DNA of 64,000 nt, from the NCBI RefSeq assembly GCF_022023855.1, contig NZ_CP059450.1, positions 186,001 to 250,000 on the forward strand. Direction: 5' to 3'. The translations under genes were made by a program, and so were the position numbers. This DNA is from Azospirillum brasilense. GTDB taxonomy: Bacteria; Pseudomonadota; Alphaproteobacteria; Azospirillales; Azospirillaceae. The notes beneath the pieces are model-generated. The model ran no database searches and had not been told where the DNA came from. It worked only from the letters and a program-made list of their open reading frames with translations. This document shows positions 35,833 through 44,983 of the stretch, in pieces. Every line of letters begins with the position of its first letter. Within the stretch, counting starts at the first letter, position 1.

Positions 35833-37891
35833 TCTCCTGCCGCCGTCGGTGCTCAAGCGCAAGGCCGTGGTCTACGTCCGCCAGTCCTCCCCGGCGCAGG
35901 TCCAGACCAACCTGGAGAGCAAACGCCGGCAGTACGAACTCGTTGATGCGGCCAAGCGCCGAGGCTTCCGCCGGGTCGAGGTGATCGACGACGATCTCGG
36001 GCGCTCCGCCAGCGGCACCATGGCGCGGCCCGGGTTCGAGCGGCTGGTGGCGTCGCTCTGTGCAGGCGAGATCGGCGCCGTGCTGTGCCTCGACGCCTCC
36101 CGGCTCGCCCGCAACGGCCGGGACTGGCACCACCTGCTCGAACTCTGCGGGCTCGTCGAGGCCAGGGTCATCGACCTCGACGGCATCTACGATCCGGGGC
36201 GGCCGAACGATCGGCTGCTGCTGGGCATGAAGGGTAGCATGAGCGAGTTCGAGTTGGGAGTGCTGCGGACCCGGATGCTCGATGCCGCCCGCAGCAAGGC
36301 GCGGCGAGGCGAACTGCGCATCAGCGTGCCGATCGGCTACATCTGGCACCGAGAGGTCGGTCTGGGATTCGATCCGGACCTGCGGGTTCAGGAGGTGATC
36401 CGCCTCGTCTTCACCCGCTTCCGGGAGCTGGGCAGCGCGCGCCAGGTCCTGCTGTCGCTGGCAGCAGAAGGAGTCTGCTTCCCGCGGCCGTCTGACGGCA
36501 AGAGACTGATCAGCTTCGACTGGACGCCGATCCGCTACCGCAATGTCATCAGTGTGCTCAAGAACCCCTTCTATGCCGGCGCCTACGTCTACGGGAAGAG
36601 CGAGAAGCGCACCGAAATCGTCGGAGGGCGGGCGCGGAAGAGCTATGGCCACGGCAAGCCGCTTGAAGAGTGGGAGGTTCTGCTGAAGGATCACCACGAG
36701 GCTTACGTGGACTGGGACGAGTTCGAGCGCAACCAGACGCTGCTCGCCGCCAACGCCTACGGCCGGGTCGGCGGCGCGAAGTCGGGGCGCGGCGGGCGCG
36801 CCTTGCTGGTCGGCGTCCTGAGCTGTGCGCGGTGCGGGCGACGGCTGGCGGTGTCCTACCGTGGCCGCAGCCCGAGCCAAGCCGGCTATCGCTGCGACCG
36901 CCCGAACCAGATGCTCGGGCTGCCACGATGCCTTGGGTTCGGAAGTTCCCGGGTGGACGAGGCGGTCGCCGGCGAACTTCTGCGAGCCGTCGAGCCGATG
37001 GCGATCGAGGCCGCGCTGGAAGCTGAGCGGAGGCATATGGAGCACCAGACCGAACGACGGCGGATGGCGGAGCTGGATCTTCAGAAGGCGCGCTACGAGG
37101 CGACGCTGGCGGAACGGCGCTATGTCGCCTGCGATCCCGACAATCGGCTGATCGCCGCGCAGTTGGAAAAGAACTGGGAGGCGGCGCTTCAGCGTGTCGA
37201 GGCGTGCGAAGCGCGGGTCGCGTCCGTGTCGGCTCCCGTTCCGGCTCCCGCGGCGCCGGACTTCGCCGGGCTGGCGGACGACCTGCAGGCCGCCTGGAAC
37301 GCGCCGGGGGTGACCACCAGGGCGCGTCAACGGCTGCTGCGGACATTGATCGTCAACATCATCGCCGACGTCGACGAGGCGGCGCGCGAGGTCATCCTCA
37401 CCATCCATTGGCGCGGGGGCCAGCACTCGCAGCTGCGTCTCACCAAGCCGCAAACCGGGGAGCACGGTTGCCGGACGCCGGAGGAAGCGATGGCGGTGAT
37501 CCGCAGCATGGCGACGCGCTGGTCGGATGCGGACATCGCTGCGCAGCTGAACCGGATGGGCATGCGCACCGGGCAGGGGAAATCCTGGACCGGGCACCGT
37601 GTCAGCTCGTTGCGCCGGGTCCATGGCATCCGCGCCTACCGGTCGGCCGAGAAGGATGGCGAATGGCTGACCCAGTACGAGGCCGCCGCGGCGCTCGGCA
37701 TCTCGCGCCACCGACTTCGGCGCCTTATGGATGCCGGGCTGATCGTCGCCGAGCAGGTGGTGCCCGGCGCTCCCTACCAGATCCGCGCCTCCGACCTTCG
37801 GGAGCAACGGGTTCTTGCCACCATCGGGCGGAAGGGAGAACCGTGCCGCCTCGCTTCCGAGGATCAACTTTCAATGTTTCCAGACACTTGA
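35819..37891 (+). CDS. Large serine recombinase (intact)
   Basis: 690 residues from an ATG at 35819, with GGGGAG upstream. The resolvase catalytic domain has [11 protein letters not shown] (nucleophilic serine) and [14 protein letters not shown], with the characteristic [12 protein letters not shown]. The recombinase domain follows ([24 protein letters not shown]), then a zinc ribbon (CARCGRRL ... CDRPN), a coiled coil (about 400-480) and a C-terminal helix-turn-helix region ([17 protein letters not shown]). All key residues are present, so it can probably catalyse excision or integration of the element. Confidence 0.92.
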   Translation: MANTDLLPPSVLKRKAVVYVRQSSPAQVQTNLESKRRQYELVDAAKRRGFRRVEVIDDDLGRSASGTMARPGFERLVASLCAGEIGAVLCLDASRLARNGRDWHHLLELCGLVEARVIDLDGIYDPGRPNDRLLLGMKGSMSEFELGVLRTRMLDAARSKARRGELRISVPIGYIWHREVGLGFDPDLRVQEVIRLVFTRFRELGSARQVLLSLAAEGVCFPRPSDGKRLISFDWTPIRYRNVISVLKNPFYAGAYVYGKSEKRTEIVGGRARKSYGHGKPLEEWEVLLKDHHEAYVDWDEFERNQTLLAANAYGRVGGAKSGRGGRALLVGVLSCARCGRRLAVSYRGRSPSQAGYRCDRPNQMLGLPRCLGFGSSRVDEAVAGELLRAVEPMAIEAALEAERRHMEHQTERRRMAELDLQKARYEATLAERRYVACDPDNRLIAAQLEKNWEAALQRVEACEARVASVSAPVPAPAAPDFAGLADDLQAAWNAPGVTTRARQRLLRTLIVNIIADVDEAAREVILTIHWRGGQHSQLRLTKPQTGEHGCRTPEEAMAVIRSMATRWSDADIAAQLNRMGMRTGQGKSWTGHRVSSLRRVHGIRAYRSAEKDGEWLTQYEAAAALGISRHRLRRLMDAGLIVAEQVVPGAPYQIRASDLREQRVLATIGRKGEPCRLASEDQLSMFPDT

Positions 37892-37916
37892 AGAAGAGGG
37901 GCACAATGAACACACC

Positions 37917-38150
37917 ATCGCGCTGGGGCGGAAGAACTGGCTGTTCGCCGGAGCCGACGTCGGGGGCGAACGGGCCGCGGCGATGTACACGCTCATCGAA
38001 ACGGCCAAGCTCAACGGGCTCGACCCCGAGGCGTACCTGCGCGATGTGATCGCCCGCATCGCCGATCACAAGATCAGCCGCATCGACGAGCTGCTGCCCT
38101 GGAACTGGACCAAGGCCGACGGCGTCACCGGAAACGCCGACGCCGCGTAG
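37917..38150 (+). pseudogene. tnpC: IS66 TnpC, 3' part
   Basis: 78 codons: [20 protein letters not shown], then [19 protein letters not shown] and [10 protein letters not shown], the usual TnpC C terminus. The stop at 38148-38150 is 16 bases before the right IS terminus. It is separated from its 5' part by the DUF5372/recombinase element. Confidence 0.9.
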
Positions 38151-38166
38151 CTCGGCGGACGCTTAC

Positions 38167-38621
38167 ATGGCATCCCACTCGCCCTGAAGATCTCGCCGGC
38201 CAACCGGCACGACAGCAAGCTGCTGGAGACGCTGGTCGATGCCGTGCCGGCGATCCGCCAGTGTGCGGGCCGGCCACGGCGCCGCCCGGCCAAGCTGCAC
38301 GCCGACAAGGGCTACGACTTTGCACACTGCCGGCGGGCGCTGCGCCAACGAGCGATCATTCCGCGGATCGCCCGGCGTGGCGTCGAGAGCAGCGAGCGTC
38401 TTGGCCGACACCGATGGGTGGTCGAGCGGACGCTCGCCTGGTTCGCCCGCTTCCGCCGCATCGCCGTCCGCTACGAACGGCGCGCCGACATCTTCACCGC
38501 CTTTCACCACATCGCCGCCAGCCTCATCTGCTGGCGCTTCGTCCAAAGATGGTTCTGTTCTCATGTTTGCCGTCAAGGGATTTGGCCACGCGTGCCCGTC
38601 CTGGCTACGCCCAGGCGCTGA
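38167..38621 (+). pseudogene. IS5-family transposase, C-terminal fragment
   Basis: Directly after the IS66 right end the frame reads GIPLALKISPANRHDSKLLE, then HADKGYDFAHCRRALR, WVVERTLAWFARFRRIAVRYE and FHHIAASLICWRF. This is the C-terminal half of an IS5-type DDE transposase (catalytic E in VVERTLAW). The N-terminal half is missing on both sides of the IS66, so the remainder was deleted. The normal stop is also lost, the frame running on to 38621. Confidence 0.85.
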
Positions 38622-38835
38622 AGCTCAGTGGATGCCCACGGCAGGAGGCAGGGCCGAAGACGACGGTTGAGCAAGCTCTCATGCGCGGGTTGGCTACCGC
38701 ATGACCGTGGTTTCGTCCTGGGGCTGCCTCGGTCTAGGAGCGAGCGTCGGTCAGGCCGGCTCATAACAGAACACGAGGGTTCCCCTACCGCGCCCCGCCT
38801 CCAGCCGTGGGCACCGGCTGCGACGTCCGATGCCG

Positions 38836-39948
38836 TCAGGAAGCCGGACGCGGCTGGACCTCACGGGCGATCGCCCACAGGAAGCCGACCATCTCGCGCG
38901 CAATGGCCGTGGTGACCACCACCTTGGCCTTTCCCGCGGCCGTCAGGCGGCGATAACGCGCACACAGCCGGGCCTGCGCCTTCCAGGCGATGTCGCGGAC
39001 AGACTGCGGCAGGGCTTCGATGCGATCGTACAGCTTGCGGCTGACGCGGGCCGGCATCCGGTAGCTCCAAGCTCCTTCGATCAGGATCCGCCGTGCCAAA
39101 CCGCTGCCGGCCTTGGTGATGCCACCACGGCGCACGCTGGCGCCACTGGAATGCTCCGAGGGCACCAGGCCGAGATAGGCCATCAACTGGCGGGGGTTGG
39201 CAAAGCGCGAGAAGTCGCCCACCTCGGCGACCACGGTGACCGCCACGAGGAAAGCAACGCCGCGCATGGCCTGCAGGGCCGCCACGACCGGTGCCATCGA
39301 CCACTCCGCGACCAGCCCCTCGATTTGCCTGGTCAGACGTGCCACGCGGGCCTCAGCGTCCGTTACGGCGTGGATGTAGTCCTGCAGCACCGCCTGCTGA
39401 GCCGGGTGCTCGAAGCGCACCGTCGTCAGCCAGCGTCGGTAGGCCTGAGTCCAGCCCCGCTTGCCAGGATAGACGCGGCCGTGCCGCAGGAGAAAGCCTT
39501 GCAGGTGCTGGCGGGCCTTGCCCAGCACCTGCACCGCTGTCGCCCGAGCCCGGATCAAGTCGCGCATCGCCTCGTGGGCTCCGTCGGGCACCCACACGGC
39601 CGTCAGCTCGCCGGCCCGGTGCAGCTTGGCGAGCATGACAGCATCGCGCCGATCCGTCTTCACCCGGTCGCCCGCCCGGACCGGGATCAGCGACGGAGCC
39701 ACGACCACGCACTCATGCCCAAGCGCGGTAAGCTGACGATACAGGCCGTACCCGCACGGGCCCGCCTCATAGCAGAAGCTCAGGCGATACCCGTCCCGGG
39801 CGAGCCGCCCGACCAGCTTTTCGATCACCTCGGCCCGGTTCGCCACCGTGCCGAACAAGCGGACCTCGCCGCCGCGTGTTCCTTCGGCCACGGCCACGGA
39901 CACCGTCGCCTTATGCACATCCAGACCCACGAAAATGGTAGAGTTCAT
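38836..39948 (-). CDS. IS110-family transposase
   Basis: A 370-residue DEDD-type transposase: FVGLDVHKATVSVAV (first Asp), CYEAGPCGYGLYRQ (Glu), VKTDRRDAVMLAKL (two Asp), and the C-terminal transposase_20 domain (PVVAALQAMRGVAFLVAV, ANPRQLMAYLGLVPSEHSSG, GGITKAGSGLARRIL). The ATG at 39948 is preferred; 39963 is an alternative. It looks intact. It belongs to a different subgroup from the IS1111-like copy at 47411-48427. Confidence 0.92.
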   Translation of the reverse strand: MNSTIFVGLDVHKATVSVAVAEGTRGGEVRLFGTVANRAEVIEKLVGRLARDGYRLSFCYEAGPCGYGLYRQLTALGHECVVVAPSLIPVRAGDRVKTDRRDAVMLAKLHRAGELTAVWVPDGAHEAMRDLIRARATAVQVLGKARQHLQGFLLRHGRVYPGKRGWTQAYRRWLTTVRFEHPAQQAVLQDYIHAVTDAEARVARLTRQIEGLVAEWSMAPVVAALQAMRGVAFLVAVTVVAEVGDFSRFANPRQLMAYLGLVPSEHSSGASVRRGGITKAGSGLARRILIEGAWSYRMPARVSRKLYDRIEALPQSVRDIAWKAQARLCARYRRLTAAGKAKVVVTTAIAREMVGFLWAIAREVQPRPAS

Positions 39949-40069
39949 CGGCCCGTCCCCCATGTCTGAGGCTCGGCGCCGGACCGCCCGGCGCAATCCT
40001 CGATGGGGACATGCCGTGGGACGGGCCGCTACTCGCCTTTCGGCCGGCAAACATATGGTCTAGGCGCTT

Positions 40070-40657
40070 TTACGCCACCTTAAAGCCCAGTTGCTTATCT
40101 CGGCGTCTCAGCCAAGCCACCATGGGAAGTGCCAGCGCAATCATCCATGCTTTTCCGATCGCCTGCCCAGGCAGGTACTCCAAGGATCCGAATGCCAATT
40201 GTAGAAACACGACGCTGTCCACAAGCAGTCCGGCTAAACCGCTTATGGCGACAGCAAGTACTAACCCCCGCCGCAGCAACGGCGTGTACACGGCGAAGTC
40301 CGTAAGTTCTGACAACAAAAATGCGACCGCGGACGCCACGATAAGGTTCTGGGGTGCCAACAAGGCCGAAAGCAGTGTTCCAATCACTATGGCTGCAATT
40401 GACCAAGCCGCGCCAAGGCGCCGTTGAACGAGATCACGAAGCACCAGAGCAAGCCCAACAATCAAGACGCCAGACGGTGCGGCAATCCCAGGCGCCACCG
40501 GCAGTACGCACGGACCGTCCGGAATGCAGGTCGTGCCGACATGCCCGACCATCCAGTTTGCCAACGGAACGCATGCCGTAAAGGCAGCCAAATAGACAAA
40601 GCCCTCAGCCCGCGCAGAAAGCCGTCCAGGTGCTTCAGCGCGAGATTTGCTCAGCAT
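40070..40657 (-). CDS. yhhQ: Queuosine precursor transporter, YhhQ/VUT family
   Basis: A 195-residue membrane protein with about six hydrophobic segments and family features (GGTLSALLAPQ-like IGTLLSALLAPQNL, ASAVAFLLSELTDFAVYTPL, DSVVFLQLAF). YhhQ proteins import preQ0/preQ1. The ATG at 40657 overlaps the queD stop by 7 bases and has a near-perfect Shine-Dalgarno (GGGAGGTGATCG). It is the last gene of the deazaguanine operon, so the cell can both make and import the precursor. Confidence 0.88.
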   Translation of the reverse strand: MLSKSRAEAPGRLSARAEGFVYLAAFTACVPLANWMVGHVGTTCIPDGPCVLPVAPGIAAPSGVLIVGLALVLRDLVQRRLGAAWSIAAIVIGTLLSALLAPQNLIVASAVAFLLSELTDFAVYTPLLRRGLVLAVAISGLAGLLVDSVVFLQLAFGSLEYLPGQAIGKAWMIALALPMVAWLRRRDKQLGFKVA

Positions 40658-41226
40658 CGATCACCTCCCGATCCGCTTCCGGCTCCTGGATGAGAACGCG
40701 CTCGGTAGTCAGCGCGGCAATTAGGCGTTTCCCACACCGTGACACAATCAAGTTCCGCCAAGCCGTTGCTACGCCTCTGCACGGCCGGCCCCAACCGTTC
40801 GAACCAGTGGCGCGCAAGGCATTCGGCCGTTGGAGGAAAGGGAACCACATACAGTTTTTGGTTTAGCCGTGTTTCAGACGTTGCTACATAGCCATTGGTC
40901 TGTATCTCGGCGGACAGCGCCTCCCGCCACATCCACACGTCGCTGCCCGGCGGGACAAACAGATTGAGGAGATCTGCGTCGCCAAGCTCGACAATCAGTC
41001 CGTGGTCGCAGGGTGTGTCGATGTGGTCCATCATCTCTTCTTTGAGGAAGCCGAAGTCCAGCACCATGCCGGATTGCTCCCCTTGGTCGTGAAGACGGCC
41101 ATCGACGGAGCGGCAACTGGCCTCGACGACATACCGGTGCCCATGCAAATGGCAACATTTGGAAGCGTGGCTGGCGATCCGGTGGCCCGCATCGATGCCA
41201 ATCTGCCGCGTGATCGTGAAGCTCAT
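40651..41226 (-). CDS. queD: 6-carboxytetrahydropterin synthase QueD
   Basis: A 191-residue protein of the 6-pyruvoyltetrahydropterin synthase/QueD family, which turns dihydroneopterin triphosphate into 6-carboxytetrahydropterin, the second step of preQ0 synthesis. The signature SKCCHLHGHRYVVE (about 21-34) carries the catalytic Cys and zinc-binding His residues, with the upstream His in IDAGHRIA. VLDFGFLKEEM, then DHIDTPCDHGLIV are family-typical. It is somewhat long, with an extra C-terminal tail. It sits 22 bases downstream of queC. Confidence 0.92.
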   Translation of the reverse strand: MSFTITRQIGIDAGHRIASHASKCCHLHGHRYVVEASCRSVDGRLHDQGEQSGMVLDFGFLKEEMMDHIDTPCDHGLIVELGDADLLNLFVPPGSDVWMWREALSAEIQTNGYVATSETRLNQKLYVVPFPPTAECLARHWFERLGPAVQRRSNGLAELDCVTVWETPNCRADYRARSHPGAGSGSGGDRC

Positions 41227-41248
41227 TGAGAAATCTTTCCAGGAGCGG

Positions 41249-41947
41249 TCAACGATTATCGCGGAAGCGGGCCCAGCCCGTGGCCCGCAACTCGCACGCC
41301 GGGCAATGGCCGCACCCGTAGCCCCAGTCATGGTGGGAGGAGCGGTCACCGACATAGCAGGTGTGAGTCTCCAGTCGGACCAACTCGACCAAGGGCTGAC
41401 CACCGAGCTCCTCCGTCAGGTGCCACGTTGCGGCTTTGTCGATCCACATGAGCGGTGTATGAACCACGAACCGCCGATCCATCCCGAGATTGAGCGTGAC
41501 CTGAAGTGCCTTCAGCGTGTCGTCTCGGCAATCCGGGTAGCCCGAGTAGTCGGTCTCGCACATACCGCCAACGAGATGCCGTGCGTTTCGCCGGTAGGCC
41601 AGTGCGGCGGCAAGTGTAAAAAAGAGAAGATTCCGGCCGGGGACAAAGGTGTTTGGCAGCCCATCCTCTTGCAGGCGGATCTCACTCTCGCTCGTCAGTG
41701 CGGTTTCGCTGACACCGCTCAAGACGCTAAGATCAAGGACATGGTCCTCGCCAAGCTTTTCGCCCCAATTGGGAAAGCTGTCGCGCAGCCGCGCCCGCAC
41801 CGTTGTCCGGCAATCGAGTTCAACCCGATGCCGTTGCCCATAGTCGAAGCCCACCGTTTCGACCTCGTCGAAGCGCGTCAACGCCCAGGCCAAGCACACC
41901 GTCGAGTCTTGCCCTCCGGAAAAGAGCACCAGTGCTTTCTCGACCAT
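41249..41947 (-). CDS. queC: 7-cyano-7-deazaguanine synthase QueC
   Basis: 232 residues. The ATP-pyrophosphatase P-loop is [16 protein letters not shown] (about 8-23); [11 protein letters not shown] and [18 protein letters not shown] are QueC-specific, and the C-terminal zinc site is [12 protein letters not shown]. QueC converts 7-carboxy-7-deazaguanine to preQ0, the base that DpdA-type enzymes insert. The start at 41947 shares a base with the queE stop (TAATG), giving tight coupling. Confidence 0.95.
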   Translation of the reverse strand: MVEKALVLFSGGQDSTVCLAWALTRFDEVETVGFDYGQRHRVELDCRTTVRARLRDSFPNWGEKLGEDHVLDLSVLSGVSETALTSESEIRLQEDGLPNTFVPGRNLLFFTLAAALAYRRNARHLVGGMCETDYSGYPDCRDDTLKALQVTLNLGMDRRFVVHTPLMWIDKAATWHLTEELGGQPLVELVRLETHTCYVGDRSSHHDWGYGCGHCPACELRATGWARFRDNR

Positions 41948-42576
41948 TACGGAATTCCGATCAGTTTGTGGGTTTGTAGACTGAGACGCCAAACAGGATG
42001 TTCCAAGCAATACTCGACGGCCCGCTTCGTGTGAGCGGCGCGATCCGGCCCGTCCATGGGCTGAAGCCACAAATGTTGAAAGTCAAGAGCCTCCAGCCCT
42101 TCGGGCCCGAGCCCCTCCTGTGGATAGACAAGCTTGAGTTCGTGCCCTTCTCGGAGTTGCCATGCCGCGCCCGATTTCGGGCTTACGCAAACCCAATCGA
42201 TTCCTGGCGGGGGCTGGAGTGAGCCATTCGTTTCAATGGCAATCTCGAACCCCACAGCATGAACGGCGTCAATGAGGTCAGCGTCCAGCTGCAACAGCGG
42301 CTCTCCACCGGTGAACACCACGTACCGGTGCTCGCGCCGGGGCCCCCAGGCTTGGGCAATCGCGTCCGTAAGGGCTTGCGCTGAGGTGAACCGCCCGCCG
42401 CCCGGACCGTCAGTCCCGACAAAGTCTGTATCGCAGAACGAACAGGTGGCCCTGGCGCGGTCCTCCTCACGACCGGACCACAGATTGCATCCGGAAAAGC
42501 GGCAGAACACGGCGGTGCGACCGGCGCGTGCGCCTTCGCCCTGCAATGTACGGAACAGTTCCTTGACGGTGTACAT
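41947..42576 (-). CDS. queE: 7-carboxy-7-deazaguanine synthase QueE (radical SAM)
   Basis: 209 residues. The 4Fe-4S cluster motif has the QueE spacing C-x14-C-x2-C (SGCNLW ... CSFCD, about 30-48). [17 protein letters not shown] at the N terminus and [21 protein letters not shown] and VCVSPKSG follow, as in QueE. It makes the deazapurine ring from 6-carboxytetrahydropterin using SAM. It is flanked by the DGQHR gene (12 bases) and queC (overlapping). Confidence 0.95.
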   Translation of the reverse strand: MYTVKELFRTLQGEGARAGRTAVFCRFSGCNLWSGREEDRARATCSFCDTDFVGTDGPGGGRFTSAQALTDAIAQAWGPRREHRYVVFTGGEPLLQLDADLIDAVHAVGFEIAIETNGSLQPPPGIDWVCVSPKSGAAWQLREGHELKLVYPQEGLGPEGLEALDFQHLWLQPMDGPDRAAHTKRAVEYCLEHPVWRLSLQTHKLIGIP

Positions 42577-42588
42577 GGCCGATTCCCA

Positions 42589-43692
42589 TCAGTCGGACAA
42601 GGCGTCGAGCAGTGGCGTTTCGGCCGCTGCAGAGCGTCGGGCTCGAATGTCTGCACGGACGATGGAAATCAGGTACTGGGCGAGGGTGACGATGTCCCGG
42701 TTGACGTTCTGAAGCGCCTTCCAGTGCCGCACATCCCCCCCGCCGAAATTCCATTCGCCGCCCGTCCACGCGGTGCGGTCCCGCAGGCAGCCTAAGCCTT
42801 TGGCAAACTGGCTCCAGGATTTGGCGCCTTCATAGAGAGCCAACTCCTCCATGACATAGCCGAGGGCGGAAATCCCCGCACCGTGAATCAGGCGAGAGGA
42901 TCGGGCCGTATGGCCCCACCATTCCGACGGGAAGGTTTTTTGAACGGCCTCGTAAAACTCGCTGATCAACTCGAAACATTCGCGCTCACCGTTGGGCTTG
43001 CGGACAAGGTCCCGCATAATCCCATCGCTGAGCGATGCCAAGATCACCCGCTGGATCGCAGCGTCGCTGATCTTGCCCTCTGGGTTGGTGTGCTGGTTGA
43101 TCTGCCCCTTGAGCGACGAGTTCTTGTCGTGGTTGAGACGGGCGGTGAGGTCGGCGGCAAACGATCGTCCCTCGAAACGGTGGGGCAATCCATCGACCGT
43201 CGGCAGCAGTTCATAGATCAGCGACTTCGGCAAGGGCCGCGTATTGTTGATGAGGACGAATTGGCGGCGCAGTTCCGCCTCGCTCTGGCACACCAGAACG
43301 GACACGAACACCTGGAAGTCACGAGCTTCGGCCTGGCCGAGGGCTGTGAGACGCTGCTGACCATCGACGACGAGGCCAGGAGGGCCGTCGCTGATGTCAA
43401 TGCTGACACGGCACAAACCGCCTTCGGTCGGCGTGATCGCGACGCCTCGGGTGAACGCGACGACAATCGGATTCGGCAACACCGCGTCCGGCTTTTCCAG
43501 GTAATCCTTAATCTCGCGGATGTGCGACGCGATCTGTGGACGCTGAAATCCGCTCAGCCGTCCTTCATCATCGCGACCGATCCGGTCGATGCTGGAGAAG
43601 CGCAGCACATCCTCCGCCGTCGCGGCGAAGCACAGAACCTTGTGCGTTTCACTCTGCCGCGCACTGACGGCCAAATAGGTCAGGTGAGTCAT
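42589..43692 (-). CDS. DGQHR-domain protein, DpdB-like, copy 1
   Basis: 367 residues from an ATG at 43692 (an in-frame TTG at 43719 is possible), overlapping the end of dpdA by 44 bases. The ParB/DndB-like core has DRIGRDDEGRLSGFQR (about 40), LVVDGQQRLTALGQ (the DGQHR motif), FVLINNTRPLPKSLIYELLP and SRLIHGAGISALGYVM. DpdB proteins of dpd islands work with DpdA to insert preQ0 into DNA and have a nucleotide-hydrolysing ParB-like fold. This copy is paralogous to 44980-46107. Confidence 0.85.
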   Translation of the reverse strand: MTHLTYLAVSARQSETHKVLCFAATAEDVLRFSSIDRIGRDDEGRLSGFQRPQIASHIREIKDYLEKPDAVLPNPIVVAFTRGVAITPTEGGLCRVSIDISDGPPGLVVDGQQRLTALGQAEARDFQVFVSVLVCQSEAELRRQFVLINNTRPLPKSLIYELLPTVDGLPHRFEGRSFAADLTARLNHDKNSSLKGQINQHTNPEGKISDAAIQRVILASLSDGIMRDLVRKPNGERECFELISEFYEAVQKTFPSEWWGHTARSSRLIHGAGISALGYVMEELALYEGAKSWSQFAKGLGCLRDRTAWTGGEWNFGGGDVRHWKALQNVNRDIVTLAQYLISIVRADIRARRSAAAETPLLDALSD

Positions 43693-44983
43693 TCCGGAGG
43701 TCCGCAGGAAAAGAGTCAAGCTGGTCGATGAGCGCCTTGTAAACGCTCAGATTGTGAATGCCGCGGCGCTTGTTTCGGTTGCTGGCGCGGAAGATGATGA
43801 CTTCGATTGACACATCCTTGCAGATCGCACAGTTACACCGTTTCCAAGGACGGTCTGAAAGAGTCTCTGAATATTGCTGAGACAGAACTTGCATTGCCTT
43901 GTCAGATCGGCAGTCTTCGTACGGCCTGCCGACTGCCAATGGTGCGTTGTAGGCGAGGACGGCCGCCAAGGTGTCGCCGAGATCCGCCTCATGGCGGTCG
44001 TACGCCCGAAGCAACGCGAGAGCGTTCCGCTCCAAGCGGGTCAGATCCTCGGCGCGAAACACACCTTTTTTCACCAGTCGCTGGAGTTGCAGATTCTCAA
44101 GTGACTGTGGCACACGAACCGCTGTGTAGTAGCGTAACTTGCCCGGTCCGTCGGGCAGGTAATAGTTTTGCTTCTTGTCCTTAAAGGCCCGAATCAGCGG
44201 TGAACTGGTGTCGAAGCTGGTGATGTCGTAGGGAACGAACGAGGAAATGTCGTTAGCCTTTGCGAAGCCAAGCACATGCAGGCGAACGTTTGTGGGGATG
44301 GCAGCGCGAATCTCTTGCAGACAGTGTCGGATCTGCTCCGCCTGAAGAGGCACCATCCCGCCAACCGCCAAGTAATCGTAACCCATGGCAACCAAGCGCC
44401 GTGCCGCCTCCGCCATGCTGCCCGGAGACCAGCCTTGAATGACACCCATCGGCGTAAAACGGCCAGACAATGTGCGGCTTGCCCGAAGGAACGCATCGGC
44501 GTTCTCGAGGGTTAGGTCAAACCGTCGTCGCGCCTCATCCGAGCCACCGTCCATGCCACGGACGGTCGGATCGTGGTCGAAGATAATGTGGTCAACGGAG
44601 CAGCCGTGGGTAAAGCCGGCGTGACCATAGAACTCGATCGTATCTTCGGGTGTGAAGGGAGGCTTTTCTTCGTTGGCGTAGCTGAATGCCCCGCAATCTC
44701 CGAAAATGGCTAAGTGATCCAGGCCCGGTCGGTCCAGTCGCAAGAACACGCGAGCGCCCAAACGCTGGAAGCGCATGGCTTGAGCGTCGGTGTATTTGCC
44801 TTTGATGCCGCGATCGCCGACGGTGGCACGCGATACGAGGATGCCATCGTACGGCGCGTAGCCGAGGATTTCGTGCGGGTAGACGTCGTCCCAGTGAACC
44901 TTCCGTCCGGGTCCGTTCCGGTCGGCGATAAAATCGTAGTTCGGATCGACAACATCGAGGCTGTCGGCAAAGATAAACTTCAT
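43649..44983 (-). CDS. dpdA: DpdA-like DNA 7-deazaguanine transglycosylase
   Basis: 444 residues, a tRNA-guanine-transglycosylase homologue of the DpdA type. DHLAIFGDCGAFSYANEEKPP (about 92-112) carries the binding Asp; DHIIFDHDPTVRG resembles the nucleophile region; MGYDYLAVGGMVPL and VLGFAKANDISSFVPYDITSFD are TIM-barrel elements; RCNCAICKD (C-x-C-x2-C, about 389-397) with a downstream His is the TGT zinc site. DpdA exchanges guanine for preQ0 in DNA. The ATG at 44983 overlaps the upstream stop in ATGA. Confidence 0.88.
   Translation of the reverse strand: MKFIFADSLDVVDPNYDFIADRNGPGRKVHWDDVYPHEILGYAPYDGILVSRATVGDRGIKGKYTDAQAMRFQRLGARVFLRLDRPGLDHLAIFGDCGAFSYANEEKPPFTPEDTIEFYGHAGFTHGCSVDHIIFDHDPTVRGMDGGSDEARRRFDLTLENADAFLRASRTLSGRFTPMGVIQGWSPGSMAEAARRLVAMGYDYLAVGGMVPLQAEQIRHCLQEIRAAIPTNVRLHVLGFAKANDISSFVPYDITSFDTSSPLIRAFKDKKQNYYLPDGPGKLRYYTAVRVPQSLENLQLQRLVKKGVFRAEDLTRLERNALALLRAYDRHEADLGDTLAAVLAYNAPLAVGRPYEDCRSDKAMQVLSQQYSETLSDRPWKRCNCAICKDVSIEVIIFRASNRNKRRGIHNLSVYKALIDQLDSFPADLRNDSPDLFGRQCAAE

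Larger units (their letters stand above)
35332..37921 (+). mobile_element. DUF5372 / serine-recombinase element inserted in IS66 tnpC
   Basis: About 2.58-2.59 kb. CCATCGC occurs at 35331-35337 and 37915-37921 at the two junctions; an ATCGC at 35327-35331 is an alternative left core that would restore the family-typical [10 protein letters not shown]. Just inside, CATTGTGCCC (35343-35352) and its exact complement GGGCACAATG (37899-37908) form a 10-bp inverted repeat. It encodes a DUF5372-like protein, a 61-residue protein and an intact serine recombinase in overlapping order. Confidence 0.78.
30698..38166 (+). mobile_element. IS66-family element carrying two internal insertions
   Basis: The termini are GTAAGCGT at 30698 and its complement ending ACGCTTAC at 38166. 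Between them are tnpA, tnpB and tnpC in order, but tnpB is split by about 2.37 kb and tnpC by about 2.58 kb of serine-recombinase elements. Removing both leaves about 2.5 kb, the normal IS66 length. The flanking octamers (CGTTGACG left, ATGGCATC right) do not match, so there is no intact target duplication. The right flank enters the middle of an IS5-type transposase gene. Confidence 0.85.
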
